From an uncultured Paracoccaceae bacterium (GTDB taxonomy: Bacteria; Pseudomonadota; Alphaproteobacteria; Rhodobacterales; Rhodobacteraceae), in NCBI GenBank assembly GCA_937924905.1, contig CALDUK010000030.1:28322-92321 (forward strand): a stretch of 64,000 nt of DNA, read 5' to 3'. The notes under the pieces were generated by a model. That model was not told the DNA's origin and searched no databases. It saw nothing but the letters and a program-made list of their open reading frames with translations. The position numbers were made by a program, and so were the translations under genes. This document shows, piece after piece, positions 1 to 8,489 of this stretch; the stretch's first letter is position 1, and each line of letters starts with the position of its first letter.

Positions 1-476
1 TCGTGGCCGGTGTGGCCTATAGCCGTGACGAAGCCAAGATGACGCTCTTGTCAGTCGCCGATCGCCCGGGCATCGCCGCCGCCATCTTTGGCCCATTGTC
101 CGACGCGGGCATCAATGTTGATATGATCGTCCAGAACATTTCGGAAGACGGGCGAACCGACATGACGTTTTCGCTGCCGACCAATCAGGTCGAACGCGCG
201 AAATCCGCGATGGAAACGGTTAAGAATAGCGGCGACGTAAACTATACCGATTTGGTGACAGATGAAGAGGTCGCCAAAATTTCAGTCGTCGGCATCGGAA
301 TGCGCAGCCACGCAGGCGTGGCCGCTCAGATGTTCAAGGCGCTGCGCGACGAAGGCATCAATATCAAGGTGATCACAACGTCCGAAATCAAGATCTCGGT
401 CCTGATCGAACGCAAATACACCGAACTTGCGGTTCAGGCGCTGCACGACACCTTTGCGTTGGAAAGCGCTGGATAA
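1..476 (+). CDS. lysC: Aspartate kinase, C-terminal part (5' end outside window)
   Basis: Aspartokinase phosphorylates L-aspartate, the first step towards lysine, threonine and methionine. Only the last ~158 residues are inside the window, so the kinase domain is missing. What remains is the tandem ACT regulatory region: a first unit with ADRPGIAAAIFGPLSDAGIN and a second with VVGIGMRSHAGVAAQMFKAL followed by INIKVITTSEIKISVLI, both typical of the feedback-inhibition domain of class II aspartokinases. The reading frame is open from the window edge, so the apparent GTG at position 3 is not a real start. The gene ends with TAA at 474-476 and a hairpin-like sequence follows. Confidence 0.93.
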   Translation, partial: VAGVAYSRDEAKMTLLSVADRPGIAAAIFGPLSDAGINVDMIVQNISEDGRTDMTFSLPTNQVERAKSAMETVKNSGDVNYTDLVTDEEVAKISVVGIGMRSHAGVAAQMFKALRDEGINIKVITTSEIKISVLIERKYTELAVQALHDTFALESAG

Positions 477-482
477 GGCGGT

Positions 483-517
483 TTGGCGAGCATCTGGCGC
501 GCCAACACTTTGTTTTT
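483..517 (+). terminator. Possible terminator after lysC
   Basis: TTGGCG at 483-488 can pair with CGCCAA at 500-505. A competing perfect palindrome, TGGCGCGCCA, lies at 495-504. Both are followed by a T-rich tract ending in six T (513-518). The loop is long and the stem short, so this is only a candidate. Confidence 0.35.
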
Positions 518-693
518 TCCACCCCCGTCGCCAAAAGATCCCAGAAAATCGTCCCGCAAATCAAAGCTTCGGCGTCACATCGCCAGAAGCTTTGACAAGA
601 ATCTGGCCATATTTGCGCCAATCTGGCAGATTAACTAAAAATTCGAGTGGGCACCCTAGGGATAAGCCCACGGTGAACCAGAGGCAAAGACAG

Positions 694-1302
694 ATGGAAC
701 GAAGATCGTTTATTTTGGCCGGTGCCAGCGCAGTTTTGGCAGGGTGTTCAAACCGGTGGAACGTTGGCTATGAAAACGGGATCGACGGCGAGGTCAGCAA
801 AAACTGGCATATCCATGCCGTGCAGGTCATCATCCCCAGCGCTTTGACCGTCAGCAATGCAAACAATTTCGCACCGAATGCCGATATCGTCTGGCATGGC
901 GATACCGACGCGACCAGCCGTCGCCAACAAGTGGCGTCGATCTTGCGCGAAGGGATCAGCCAAGGGGGCACAGGGCTGCAGGGCCCGCGCAGCGTCAATC
1001 TGCGCGCCGAACTTGAAAAGTTCCACGCGGTCACTCCGGCGTCTGTCGCACGCGCACCGGGGGCGGTACATAACATTGCATTTGTAATGCAGATTTTTGA
1101 TGACGCGACCGGCCGGCCTTTGTCATCCGCCGAACGCATTCAGGCGGATCTAGAAGCATACGTCGGCGCGGCCGCCGTCACAGCTGCTGTGCAAGGTCAG
1201 ACCCAGCGTGTGCGCGTCGTCGAGCATATCGCACAGGTCACGCGCGGTTGGTTGGGCGATGGGCCGGACCAACGGCGTCGGTTCGCCGCCATCGGGCGCT
1301 GA
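694..1302 (+). CDS. Small lipoprotein of unknown function
   Basis: A protein of 202 residues. The N-terminus carries a charged stretch (MERRS), a hydrophobic core and a lipobox-like LAGC, so the mature protein should be lipid-anchored at Cys19. I chose the ATG at 694 because it gives this signal peptide and has a weak GAGG upstream; the frame is open much further upstream, but that part reads like non-coding sequence. The mature part has no domain I can name. It ends just before pth (22 bases), so the two are probably co-transcribed. Function unknown. Confidence 0.75.
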   Translation: MERRSFILAGASAVLAGCSNRWNVGYENGIDGEVSKNWHIHAVQVIIPSALTVSNANNFAPNADIVWHGDTDATSRRQQVASILREGISQGGTGLQGPRSVNLRAELEKFHAVTPASVARAPGAVHNIAFVMQIFDDATGRPLSSAERIQADLEAYVGAAAVTAAVQGQTQRVRVVEHIAQVTRGWLGDGPDQRRRFAAIGR

Positions 1303-1324
1303 CCAACAGTTTGCCGGAGGGCGC

Positions 1325-2008
1325 ATGAAGCTGTTCATTGGTCTGGGCAATCCGGGCGCAAAATACGCGGGCAACCGGCACAATATCGGCTTTATGGCCC
1401 TGGACCGCATCGCCGAAGATCACGGCTTTCCGGGCTGGCGGGGAAAATTCCACGGTACGGTGACCGAAGGCCAGCTTGGCGCACAAAAGGTTTTGCTGCT
1501 CAAACCCGAAACGTTTATGAACAAATCCGGCCTTTCGGTCGGTGAGGCTGTGAAATTCTTCAAGACCGCCCCCGGCGACGTCACTGTCTTCCACGATGAA
1601 ATCGACCTGGCTCCGGCAAAACTGCGCGTCAAACAGGGCGGCGGGCATGCTGGCCACAACGGGTTGCGTTCGATCCATGCTGCCCTTGGCGATGGCTATC
1701 AAAGGGTGCGTATGGGTGTCGGCCATCCAGGTCATAAGGATGCGGTCCCGCATTACGTTCTCAAAGACTTTGCCAAGGCAGATCAGGACTGGCTGAACGA
1801 TATGCTGCACGGCATTTCGGACGGCGCGCCTTTTCTGGCAGATGGCGACACCGGGCGCTTTCAAAATGCGGTCGCCCTGCGTCTGACCCCGCCAAGACCC
1901 TCAACAGGGCGCGAAAAGCCGGCAACGTCCGCGCCGAAAGACGCGCCCAAGACCGCCCCGGATGACACAAGATCGCCCCTGCAAAAGCTGATCGACAAGT
2001 TTCAATGA
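1325..2008 (+). CDS. pth: Peptidyl-tRNA hydrolase
   Basis: This cytoplasmic esterase recycles tRNA by cleaving peptidyl-tRNA released from stalled ribosomes. The N-terminus FIGLGNPGAKYAGNRHNIGF contains the substrate-binding Asn9 and catalytic His19. MNKSG, HDEIDL and GGGHAGHNGLRSI supply the other conserved active-site residues. The protein is 227 residues; the last ~35 are a Pro/Lys/Ala-rich tail beyond the usual enzyme. The ATG at 1325 has a GGAGG-type ribosome site about six bases upstream. The stop overlaps the next gene in an ATGA arrangement (2005-2008), which points to translational coupling. Confidence 0.97.
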   Translation: MKLFIGLGNPGAKYAGNRHNIGFMALDRIAEDHGFPGWRGKFHGTVTEGQLGAQKVLLLKPETFMNKSGLSVGEAVKFFKTAPGDVTVFHDEIDLAPAKLRVKQGGGHAGHNGLRSIHAALGDGYQRVRMGVGHPGHKDAVPHYVLKDFAKADQDWLNDMLHGISDGAPFLADGDTGRFQNAVALRLTPPRPSTGREKPATSAPKDAPKTAPDDTRSPLQKLIDKFQ

Positions 2009-3009
2009 CCGTGCGCGATGCGTTTCGCCGCCAGGGCAAAGCCTGCGACACGCTCGGCTCGGCGTTCATGGCGCGCTTAATGCCATTGATCGCCGACCGA
2101 CTGGACACCGGCGCCGTTGCGGACCGGGTTCTGAATTGGCAAGGTGATCCGATGCCAAGCGCCGATAGCGTGCCGCTGCGTCTTGCCGGGGCATTGCATG
2201 CGCTCAAAATCCAGGGGGCTGCGCTTGGCGACGTATATCCCCCCCATGCGCCAAGCGACAATCAGCTTTGGTCGGCATTGGAAACCGCGATGCAAAAGCA
2301 CGCCGCGCATATTCTGTCCTGGCTGGACAGCCCGCCGCAAACCAACGAAGTCAGGCGGGCCGCCCCCCTTGCAGCGGCCCTGTCGCTGATCGGGGCAAGA
2401 TACGCGCGCCCGGTCGAGTTGCTGGAAATTGGGTGCAGCGCGGGGCTGAACCTGCGTGTGGATCACTTTGCAATGCAATTGGGCGCGCGCACCCTTGGTC
2501 CAGCCGGGTCAAAGGTGCAAATCAGACCCGACTGGCAAGGCCCAGCACCGACCGAACCCTTGCCTGCCATCGTTCAAAGGTGCGGCGTTGACTTGCGCCC
2601 CATCGACCCGCTGACCCCGGACGGGCGACTTAAATTGCTGGCCTATCTTTGGCCCGACCAATCCGACCGTATCACGCGCACCGAAGCCGCCATACAAATG
2701 GCCCGCACGGTTCCGGCACAAATAGACACAGGCGATGCAGCAGCATGGCTTGAACGCAAATTGAGCCGTCCGGCCGACGACCGGTTGCGCGTCGTCTTCC
2801 ACACAGTCGCCTGGCAGTATTTTCCCGAAGACACAAAGGCCCGGGCGGTATCTGCCATGCAAACCTCTGCCACGCCCGTCGTTCAATTCGGCATGGAAAA
2901 CGACGGCGGCCATGGGGCCAGCCTGACCCTGACCCATCACCCGACTGGCGAACACCAAACCCTTGGACGCGCCGATTTTCACGGCCGCTGGGTCGAATGG
3001 GCCGGGTAA
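2005..3009 (+). CDS. DUF2332 family protein
   Basis: A protein of 334 residues matching the DUF2332 pattern: N-terminal FRRQGKAC, a PLRLAGALHAL segment, then LLEIGCSAGLNLRVDHF around residues 139-155. That last motif resembles the glycine-rich loop of SAM-dependent methyltransferases, and later VVFHTVAWQYF fits the same fold. A methyltransferase-like role is therefore an inference from motif shape only; the substrate is unknown. Its ATG overlaps the pth stop codon (ATGA), so it is probably translated with pth. A 173-base gap with a probable promoter for the ATP synthase operon follows. Confidence 0.82.
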   Translation: MTVRDAFRRQGKACDTLGSAFMARLMPLIADRLDTGAVADRVLNWQGDPMPSADSVPLRLAGALHALKIQGAALGDVYPPHAPSDNQLWSALETAMQKHAAHILSWLDSPPQTNEVRRAAPLAAALSLIGARYARPVELLEIGCSAGLNLRVDHFAMQLGARTLGPAGSKVQIRPDWQGPAPTEPLPAIVQRCGVDLRPIDPLTPDGRLKLLAYLWPDQSDRITRTEAAIQMARTVPAQIDTGDAAAWLERKLSRPADDRLRVVFHTVAWQYFPEDTKARAVSAMQTSATPVVQFGMENDGGHGASLTLTHHPTGEHQTLGRADFHGRWVEWAG

Positions 3010-3125
3010 ATAAAAACTCTTAACCAAAACGTTGAATATCAAAAAGGGCCGGACCGCGACCGAAAGGCGCAGCCACGACACATCAACCTATTGAAATGAA
3101 TAAACTTTCCAACACGTCCGCCCGA

Positions 3126-3153
3126 TTGACTCCGCCCGCCCCCCTGCTAAACA
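3126..3153 (+). promoter_or_regulatory. Candidate promoter of the F0 operon
   Basis: TTGACT at 3126-3131 is followed after 16 bases by TAAACA at 3148-3153, giving a sigma-70-like arrangement. Transcription would begin roughly 25 bases upstream of the atpI ATG. The -10 match is poor, so this is tentative. Confidence 0.35.
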
Positions 3154-3182
3154 ACGCGCAAGTTCTCAACGGAGCGGATGCC

Positions 3183-3509
3183 ATGGCCAATACCGACCAG
3201 GATCGGAAGGCCCGGTTAGAGGCGCTGGAGGCAAAGCTTGCCGAAAAGCGCACGCCGACACAGCAGACGCGTCACCAGGACACGCATCATTCGCAGGCAC
3301 AACAAGGCTGGCGCATGGTGATAGAAATGGTGGCGGGTCTGGGGATCGGCTTTGGGATGGGATACGGGCTGGACACGATCTTTGGCACTTTGCCGATCTT
3401 TATGATCCTGTTCACGCTCTTTGGACTGGCCGCTGGCATCAAGACGATGCTGCGCACCGCACAAGAAATGCAAGCGTCAGAGACATCTGGCGGGGAAGAA
3501 AGGGACTGA
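3183..3509 (+). CDS. atpI: ATP synthase assembly protein AtpI
   Basis: AtpI assists c-ring assembly and is the first gene of many atp operons. The protein is 108 residues: a charged N-terminal half (RKARLEALEAKLAEKR) and two hydrophobic segments (MVAGLGIGFGMGYGLD and PIFMILFTLFGLAAGI) forming a membrane hairpin. The frame is open from 3096, but the ATG at 3183 is preferred: it has GGAGCGG five bases upstream, and the residues before it are not AtpI-like. It is three bases ahead of atpB. Confidence 0.9.
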   Translation: MANTDQDRKARLEALEAKLAEKRTPTQQTRHQDTHHSQAQQGWRMVIEMVAGLGIGFGMGYGLDTIFGTLPIFMILFTLFGLAAGIKTMLRTAQEMQASETSGGEERD

Positions 3510-3512
3510 CAC

Positions 3513-4265
3513 GTGGCAGACGACGCGAAAGCCGAAGGCGGCCTTGTTTTCCATCCAATGGATCAGTTTATCGTCAAACCACTATTGGGCGATGGGCCGG
3601 TTGGCATGTTCACCATCACCAACGTCACCTTCTGGATGGCGCTTGCGGTTATCTGCATCGCACTTTTGTTGGTCATGGGCACACGCGGTCGCGCCCTTGT
3701 GCCCAGCCGCATCCAATCCGTGGCCGAACTGGCCTATGGGTTCATCTATAAAATGGTCGAAGACGTGGCAGGCAAAGACGGCCTGAAATACTTCCCATAT
3801 GTGATGACCCTGTTCATGTTCATCGTCTTTTCGAACTTTCTGGGCCTGTTGCCGCTGGCCTTTACGCCAACCAGCCATATTGCGGTGACTGCGGTTCTTG
3901 CCATGGCGGTCTTTATTGCCGTCACCGTCATCGGCTTTGTGAAAAACGGCGCGGGCTTCCTAAGCTTGTTCTGGATTTCCAGTGCACCACTGGCGCTGCG
4001 ACCCATCCTGGCGATCATCGAAGCGATCAGCTACTTCGTGCGCCCCGTCAGCCACTCGATCCGACTGGCAGGCAATATGATGGCCGGTCACGCCGTGATC
4101 AAGGTCTTTGCCGCCTTTGCTGCCATCGCTGCGATTTCACCCCTGTCCATCGTGGCGATCACCGCAATCTACGCACTTGAGGTTATGGTGTCCTTCATCC
4201 AGGCCTATGTTTTCGCCATTTTGACATGCGTCTACCTGAAAGACGCGCTTCACCCGCATCACTAA
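3513..4265 (+). CDS. atpB: F0F1 ATP synthase subunit a
   Basis: Subunit a is the stator membrane protein that forms the proton half-channels against the c-ring. The 250-residue protein is strongly hydrophobic with five to six membrane segments. The essential arginine of the proton path is Arg184 in [14 protein letters not shown], and FSNFLGLLP is another family signature. The start is GTG at 3513, with a purine-rich GAAGAAAGGGA a few bases upstream that overlaps the end of atpI. It is followed by a 55-base gap with a strong AAGGAG before atpE. Confidence 0.97.
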   Translation: MADDAKAEGGLVFHPMDQFIVKPLLGDGPVGMFTITNVTFWMALAVICIALLLVMGTRGRALVPSRIQSVAELAYGFIYKMVEDVAGKDGLKYFPYVMTLFMFIVFSNFLGLLPLAFTPTSHIAVTAVLAMAVFIAVTVIGFVKNGAGFLSLFWISSAPLALRPILAIIEAISYFVRPVSHSIRLAGNMMAGHAVIKVFAAFAAIAAISPLSIVAITAIYALEVMVSFIQAYVFAILTCVYLKDALHPHH

Positions 4266-4320
4266 GAAATCGGCTCGGGCAACCGCGCTGACCCTAACTT
4301 CCAACGTAAGGAGAATTCTA

Positions 4321-4557
4321 ATGGAAGGCGATATCGCACAAATGGGCGCCTACATCGGCGCAGGTCTTGCAAGCATCGGCATGGGCGGGGCAGCCGTCGG
4401 TGTGGGCAATGTTGTTGGCAACTTCCTTTCGGGTGCCTTGCGCAACCCGTCGGCCGCTGGCGGCCAGACCGCGACACTCTTCATCGGCATCGCATTTGCA
4501 GAAGCACTGGGGATTTTCTCGTTCCTCGTCGCGCTTCTTCTGATGTTCGCCGTCTGA
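4321..4557 (+). CDS. atpE: F0F1 ATP synthase subunit c
   Basis: The 78-residue proteolipid forms the rotating c-ring. It has two membrane helices joined by a polar loop (RNPSA). The glycine-rich first helix contains [11 protein letters not shown], and the second carries the proton-binding Glu61 in FAEALG. The ribosome site AAGGAG lies seven bases upstream. About ten copies per complex are needed, against one each of b and b'. A stable hairpin just after the stop codon (4580-4607) could help keep this cistron at higher abundance. Confidence 0.97.
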   Translation: MEGDIAQMGAYIGAGLASIGMGGAAVGVGNVVGNFLSGALRNPSAAGGQTATLFIGIAFAEALGIFSFLVALLLMFAV

Positions 4558-4579
4558 TCACTCCTACGATCCTTACGTA

Positions 4580-4607
4580 TCCCGTGCTTGCCCCGGTAAG
4601 CACGGGA
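4580..4607 (+). promoter_or_regulatory. Intercistronic hairpin after atpE
   Basis: TCCCGTGCTT (4580-4589) and AAGCACGGGA (4598-4607) form a perfect 10-bp stem with an 8-base loop. No T-run follows and the operon continues, so it is more likely an RNA stability or processing element than a full terminator. Confidence 0.7.
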
Positions 4608-4636
4608 CTGAACCCGAAGGTTTGAAGGAGGTCGCC

Positions 4637-5164
4637 ATGGCGACAGAAACAGACGCAGCAAAAGCCGCTGAAAGCGGTGGCTTGCCACAGCTGGATTTTT
4701 CAACGTTCCCGAACCAGATTTTCTGGCTTCTGGTGACGCTTGTTGTGATCTATCTGGTGTTGTCGAAAGTGGCTTTGCCGCGCATCGCGTCGGTTCTTGC
4801 CGAACGACAGGGCACAATCACGAATGACATCGCCGCTGCGGAAGAGCTGAAAGCCAAAGCCGCTGCAGCCGAACAGGCATATGACAAAGCGCTGGCCGAC
4901 GCGCGTGCTGAAGCACAGAAAATCGCGGGCGAAACCAAGGCCGAAATTCAGGCCGAAGTCGACGCCGCCATGGCCAAAGCCGATGCCGAAATCGCAGCCC
5001 GCACAGCGGAAAGCGAAGCGCGCATAACAGAAATTCGCGCTGGCGCTGCCGCCGCGATCAAGGACGTGGCGCAAGACACGGCGAAAGAAGTCGTCTCAGC
5101 CATGGGCGTTGACATCGACGCCGCTGCCATCAAGGCAGTCGTGACCGCACGGACAAAGGGGTAA
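4637..5164 (+). CDS. atpF': F0F1 ATP synthase subunit b'
   Basis: This is one of two b-type peripheral stalk subunits; photosynthetic and related alphaproteobacteria carry b and b' as separate genes. The 175-residue protein has a polar N-terminus, one membrane helix ([19 protein letters not shown]) and a long Ala/Glu/Lys-rich coiled coil reaching towards F1. The ATG at 4637 has AAGGAGG six bases upstream. It lacks the cleavable signal-like N-terminus of the following b subunit, which supports assigning this one as b'. It is separated from the next gene by four bases. Confidence 0.93.
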   Translation: MATETDAAKAAESGGLPQLDFSTFPNQIFWLLVTLVVIYLVLSKVALPRIASVLAERQGTITNDIAAAEELKAKAAAAEQAYDKALADARAEAQKIAGETKAEIQAEVDAAMAKADAEIAARTAESEARITEIRAGAAAAIKDVAQDTAKEVVSAMGVDIDAAAIKAVVTARTKG

Positions 5165-5168
5165 AGCG

Positions 5169-5741
5169 ATGAAACACCTGTCACTTCCCTTTGCCCTTGT
5201 CGCTGCGACACCTGCCGTTGCGGCGTCAAAAAATCCGTTCTCGGCTGAATTTTACAAGTTGTCGAACACGGACTTCATCGTCGCGCTTGCCTTTATTCTG
5301 TTCATTGCGGTCCTGTTCTATTTCAAGGTCCCGTCGCTGATTGGTGGCCTGCTGGACAAACGCGCAGACGGCATCCGCTCCGAGCTGGACGAAGCGCGCG
5401 CGCTTCGCGAAGAAGCCCAATCGCTTCTTGCCAGCTACGAACGCAAGCAGCTTGAAGTCAAAGAACACGCAGACCGGATCGTGGCGCAAGCCAGGGAAAG
5501 CGCCGCCGAAGCGGCCGAACAGGCAAAGCTTGACCTTGAAAAGTCGATCGAGCGTCGTGTTCAGGCCGCAGCCGACCAGATCACCAGCGCAGAGCAAAGC
5601 GCCGTGAAACAGGTTCGCGACGAAGCGGCCCGCATTGCCATTGCCGCCGCCGGCGACGTGATCTCGAAAAAGATGACGGCAGCGAAATCGGGCGATCTGA
5701 TCGACGAGGCTATCAAGACGGTGCAGGCGAAACTGCACTGA
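5169..5741 (+). CDS. atpF: F0F1 ATP synthase subunit b
   Basis: The second stalk subunit, 190 residues. It begins with a signal-like hydrophobic stretch (HLSLPFALVAATPAVAA), then the membrane helix FIVALAFILFIAVLFYFKVP and a charged coiled coil containing the LLDKRADGIRSELDEA motif typical of b subunits. The two b-type proteins pair as a heterodimer to hold F1 against a. It is the last F0 gene. A factor-independent terminator follows 26 bases after the stop, and the F1 genes are not in this window, as is common in this group. Confidence 0.94.
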   Translation: MKHLSLPFALVAATPAVAASKNPFSAEFYKLSNTDFIVALAFILFIAVLFYFKVPSLIGGLLDKRADGIRSELDEARALREEAQSLLASYERKQLEVKEHADRIVAQARESAAEAAEQAKLDLEKSIERRVQAAADQITSAEQSAVKQVRDEAARIAIAAAGDVISKKMTAAKSGDLIDEAIKTVQAKLH

Positions 5742-5767
5742 TCCTTGCCAAAGATGACCTTTGATGG

Positions 5768-5795
5768 AACCCGGCCTCAGTGCCGGGTTTCTTTT
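5768..5795 (+). terminator. Rho-independent terminator of the F0 operon
   Basis: AACCCGGC (5768-5775) and GCCGGGTT (5782-5789) form a perfect 8-bp stem with a 6-base loop, followed by TCTTTT. It lies between convergent genes and could also serve the minus-strand gene ending at 5805. Confidence 0.85.
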
Positions 5796-5804
5796 GTCTG
5801 GGGG

Positions 5805-6188
5805 TCAGTTCGGTTCGTCTTCGACCGCATGTTCCATCAAGATATCCAGCGGCACCACATCCAGCGCACGTCTGTGCGTCGCGGCCAGCTTGATCTTAGG
5901 GGCAGCCCCTTCTTCGGCCGCTTGCAAAAACCGGCCCGCGCAAAGGCACCAGCAATCTCCGGGTTTCAAACCTTGAAACAGATATTCCGGTCGGGGCGTC
6001 GAAAGATCGTTTCCAAGATACTTTGAAAGCGCCAGAAACTCGGCCGTCATTACCGCGCAAACGGTGTGATTGCCGTCATCCTCGGCACAGGTGTTACAGG
6101 CCCCATCCCGGAAAAACCCAGTCACCGGGCTAAGCGAGCAGGCCTGCAATGGCTCGCCCAATACATTGACGGATTGGTCTTTTTCCAA
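5805..6188 (-). CDS. DUF2237 family protein
   Basis: The product matches the DUF2237 family almost end to end: NVLGEPLQACSLSPVTGFFRDG, then HTVCAVMTAEFLALSK, GNDLSTPRPEY, LKPGDCWCLCAGRF and a final ATHRRALDVVPLDIL. Several conserved cysteines are visible. The biochemical function is unknown. Known family members begin just before NVLGE, so I prefer the TTG at 6188 (127 residues); an in-frame ATG at 6224 would add 12 residues. It converges with the F0 operon and is divergent from the ArsR gene at 6302. Confidence 0.85.
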   Translation of the reverse strand: MEKDQSVNVLGEPLQACSLSPVTGFFRDGACNTCAEDDGNHTVCAVMTAEFLALSKYLGNDLSTPRPEYLFQGLKPGDCWCLCAGRFLQAAEEGAAPKIKLAATHRRALDVVPLDILMEHAVEDEPN

Positions 6189-6301
6189 TGTATTCCGTTC
6201 CCGTGTTTGGTTTTTGCATCCCAAGCCTTGGATTTAGCCCGAACGCGTAAAAATCAAGACCGGCTTGACCAACCCGTCACCGCTCGACTAGGTCAGCCTC
6301 C

Positions 6302-6643
6302 GTGAAAGCGCGCATTCCCCTTGATACAGTCTTTGCGGCACTCGCCGATCCAACCCGGCGTCGGATTCTGACGATGCTGCTTGAAGACGACATGGCGGTC
6401 ACCGATGTGGCTGATCCGTTCGAAATGTCGCTGGCCGCGATTTCGAAACATCTTGGCGTGCTCAGTCGCGCGGGCCTGATTGTACAAGAACGCAACGGCC
6501 GCGTGATCTGGTGCAAACTGGAACCCGCCGCACTGAAAGATGCCAGCGTCTGGATGCAGGGCTTTGGTCAGTTCGAACCCGTCGATCTGGACGCGTTCGA
6601 GACGTTTCTTGGTGAAAACCTGTCTGACGCACCCGACCACTAG
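6302..6643 (+). CDS. ArsR-family transcriptional regulator
   Basis: A 113-residue winged-helix protein. LDTVFAALADPTRRRILTML is the characteristic first helix region of ArsR/HTH_20 regulators, and MSLAAISKHLGVLSRAGLIVQERNGR covers the recognition helix and wing. I see no clear metal-binding cysteine cluster (the only Cys is in VIWCKLE), so a metal-sensing role is not supported. The start is GTG at 6302. No partner gene sits directly downstream; the next gene converges, ending seven bases away. Target unknown. Confidence 0.88.
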   Translation: MKARIPLDTVFAALADPTRRRILTMLLEDDMAVTDVADPFEMSLAAISKHLGVLSRAGLIVQERNGRVIWCKLEPAALKDASVWMQGFGQFEPVDLDAFETFLGENLSDAPDH

Positions 6644-6649
6644 GCCCAG

Positions 6650-7528
6650 CTACCAGCCGTCCGATTCTTCCTTCAGAAACGCCAGGAAAGCCTGCACTTT
6701 TGTCGTGCGGTGCAAATCCACATGGGTCACAAGCCAAAGCGGCGCCTGCCATTCGGGCTTGGGGTCAAACAGCTGCACCAGCTTGGCATGGCGGCTTGCA
6801 TCCCAACGGGTCAACGCGCCGATCCCGACACCTTCAAGGATCGCATCGCGCACCACCCGGTCGTCCGATCCCCGGAAGACAATGTCTTTCGGCGCCACGC
6901 GGTCGATCAACCAGCGCGCGACGGGCGCACGCGAATCAAAATCATCCAGCCCAACGAATTTGTGGCCCGCCAGGTCTTCAGTCGTCTCTGGCGCGCCATG
7001 GGCTGCTATGTAATCTTCCGAGGCATAAAAGGTCATTTCCAGCGGCAGAAACGGCTGCACCACATTGTCGGGATTGTCCGGCTTCGTGCCAGCCCGAATG
7101 GCGATATGCGCCTCGCCATATTCCAGCCGCAGCACTTCTTCGCCGGTCAGAAAGCGCACAACGACATCCGGGTACTTTTCTTGAAACCGCGCCAGCGTTG
7201 GCGTCATGCGCGGCGACACATGGGGCAAGGATGTCACCACCAACTCACCCGACACTTCGTCACCGCGCCCTTTGATCCGGTTCACCAGTTGGGCAAACTG
7301 ATCATCTGTGGCCTGCGCCACCTGCAACAGGTCATTCCCCGCCTCGGTCGAGCTATAGCCGCGCGGATGGCGCTGAAACAGCTTTACCCCCAGCCGGTCT
7401 TCCAGGGAATCGATATGACGAATAACCGTGGCATGGTGCACGCCCAAAGCATCCGCCGCCCCGCTGACCGTGCCGGCGCGCGCAACGTGATAGGCCGTTC
7501 TGATTTCATCCCAAGTACTGATCGACAT
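6650..7528 (-). CDS. LysR-family transcriptional regulator
   Basis: A 292-residue LysR regulator. The helix-turn-helix occupies residues ~8-60 (AYHVARAGTVSGAADALGVHHATVIRHIDSLEDRLGVKLFQR), followed by a PBP2-like effector domain (residues ~90-290). No clearly linked target operon is divergent from it: the SIMPL-domain gene 166 bases upstream runs in the same direction. The ligand is unknown. Confidence 0.9.
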   Translation of the reverse strand: MSISTWDEIRTAYHVARAGTVSGAADALGVHHATVIRHIDSLEDRLGVKLFQRHPRGYSSTEAGNDLLQVAQATDDQFAQLVNRIKGRGDEVSGELVVTSLPHVSPRMTPTLARFQEKYPDVVVRFLTGEEVLRLEYGEAHIAIRAGTKPDNPDNVVQPFLPLEMTFYASEDYIAAHGAPETTEDLAGHKFVGLDDFDSRAPVARWLIDRVAPKDIVFRGSDDRVVRDAILEGVGIGALTRWDASRHAKLVQLFDPKPEWQAPLWLVTHVDLHRTTKVQAFLAFLKEESDGW

Positions 7529-7694
7529 GGCTGCACATCCCCGATTTCTACTTTGCCATCCTGCGTGCGGATTTAGCGCGTCCGCAAGAATGACCAGCCG
7601 GTCTCACGCAAATTTGCACAAGCCAGGCGAAACGGGAACTCATGTCACAGGACTGTACACAAAGGCGTCCACCGGCAAAGACGGCCCCGAACGC

Positions 7695-8375
7695 CTAATC
7701 CTCAATCGCGAAAACCAAGGTAACACCCACCCGGATGTCCAATTCGCCCGTCGCCACTGGCACCGCTGCGGCATCCATCATCGCGCCGCGCATCAACGGC
7801 TGCGGCCCAGCAGACCCACCGCCTTCGCGGATCGACAGAACGGGCCCCAGTGTGACACCCGCCGCCGTGGCCAGCGTTTCGGCCTTCGCGCGGGCAAGCC
7901 GCACCGCCTCTGCGCGCGCGGTGTCTTCCAACGGGGCCGGATCGGTGATGGCAAAGCTCAGACCGTTCAGCGTGTTCGCCCCATCACTGATCACAAGATC
8001 CAGAAATTGCCCCAACGTATCAAGCGCGCGCACCCGCACTGCAAGCTGGGTTGAAACAACATAGCCGCGTATCTGCGGCACCGACGTATTGCCGCGATCC
8101 CAAACCGGGCTCAGATTTAAAGACGAGGTTTGGACATCGCGGTCTTCAATCCCGGCTTCGGCAATATTCGCCAGAACAACCGCCGTAACCTCGCTGGCCC
8201 CGCGCATCGCTTCGGCTGCTGTGCGCGCTTCGTGGGTCACACCCAACCGGACCATCGCCATATCGGGCGCGGCGCTGGCACTGCCAACCGCGTTGACCAC
8301 AATCTGACGCTGCGCCTCTTCGGCCTGACCAAAAAGCGGCCAGAACACAACCACAAGAAGAATGAAATATCGCAT
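7695..8375 (-). CDS. SIMPL-domain periplasmic protein
   Basis: A 226-residue exported protein. A signal peptide (MRYFILLVVVFWPLFGQAEE) precedes a SIMPL/DUF541 domain: IVVNAVGSASAAPDMAMVRLGV at the start, then DVQTSSLNLSPVWD, GYVVSTQLAVRVRALDTLGQFLD and a C-terminal LDIRVGVTLVFAI. Such proteins are periplasmic and have been linked to oxidative stress, but the mechanism is unclear. The ATG at 8375 is favoured over the upstream in-frame ATG at 8393 because GGAGGT lies six bases before it. Confidence 0.88.
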   Translation of the reverse strand: MRYFILLVVVFWPLFGQAEEAQRQIVVNAVGSASAAPDMAMVRLGVTHEARTAAEAMRGASEVTAVVLANIAEAGIEDRDVQTSSLNLSPVWDRGNTSVPQIRGYVVSTQLAVRVRALDTLGQFLDLVISDGANTLNGLSFAITDPAPLEDTARAEAVRLARAKAETLATAAGVTLGPVLSIREGGGSAGPQPLMRGAMMDAAAVPVATGELDIRVGVTLVFAIED

Positions 8376-8489
8376 GCGCGACCTCCGTTTCACATCATGT
8401 GAAAGAGTTTACCCGAATTCGTCAGAAAGCGGGCAATTATCGCGATGGTTCCCCGTGACGGTCGCCAGCCGCCATGCTATCTCTCGTGT

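Noticed and set aside
427..693. Upstream extension of the lipoprotein reading frame
   Set aside because: It overlaps lysC, lacks a signal peptide in that position and reads like non-coding sequence; the ATG at 694 gives a proper lipobox.
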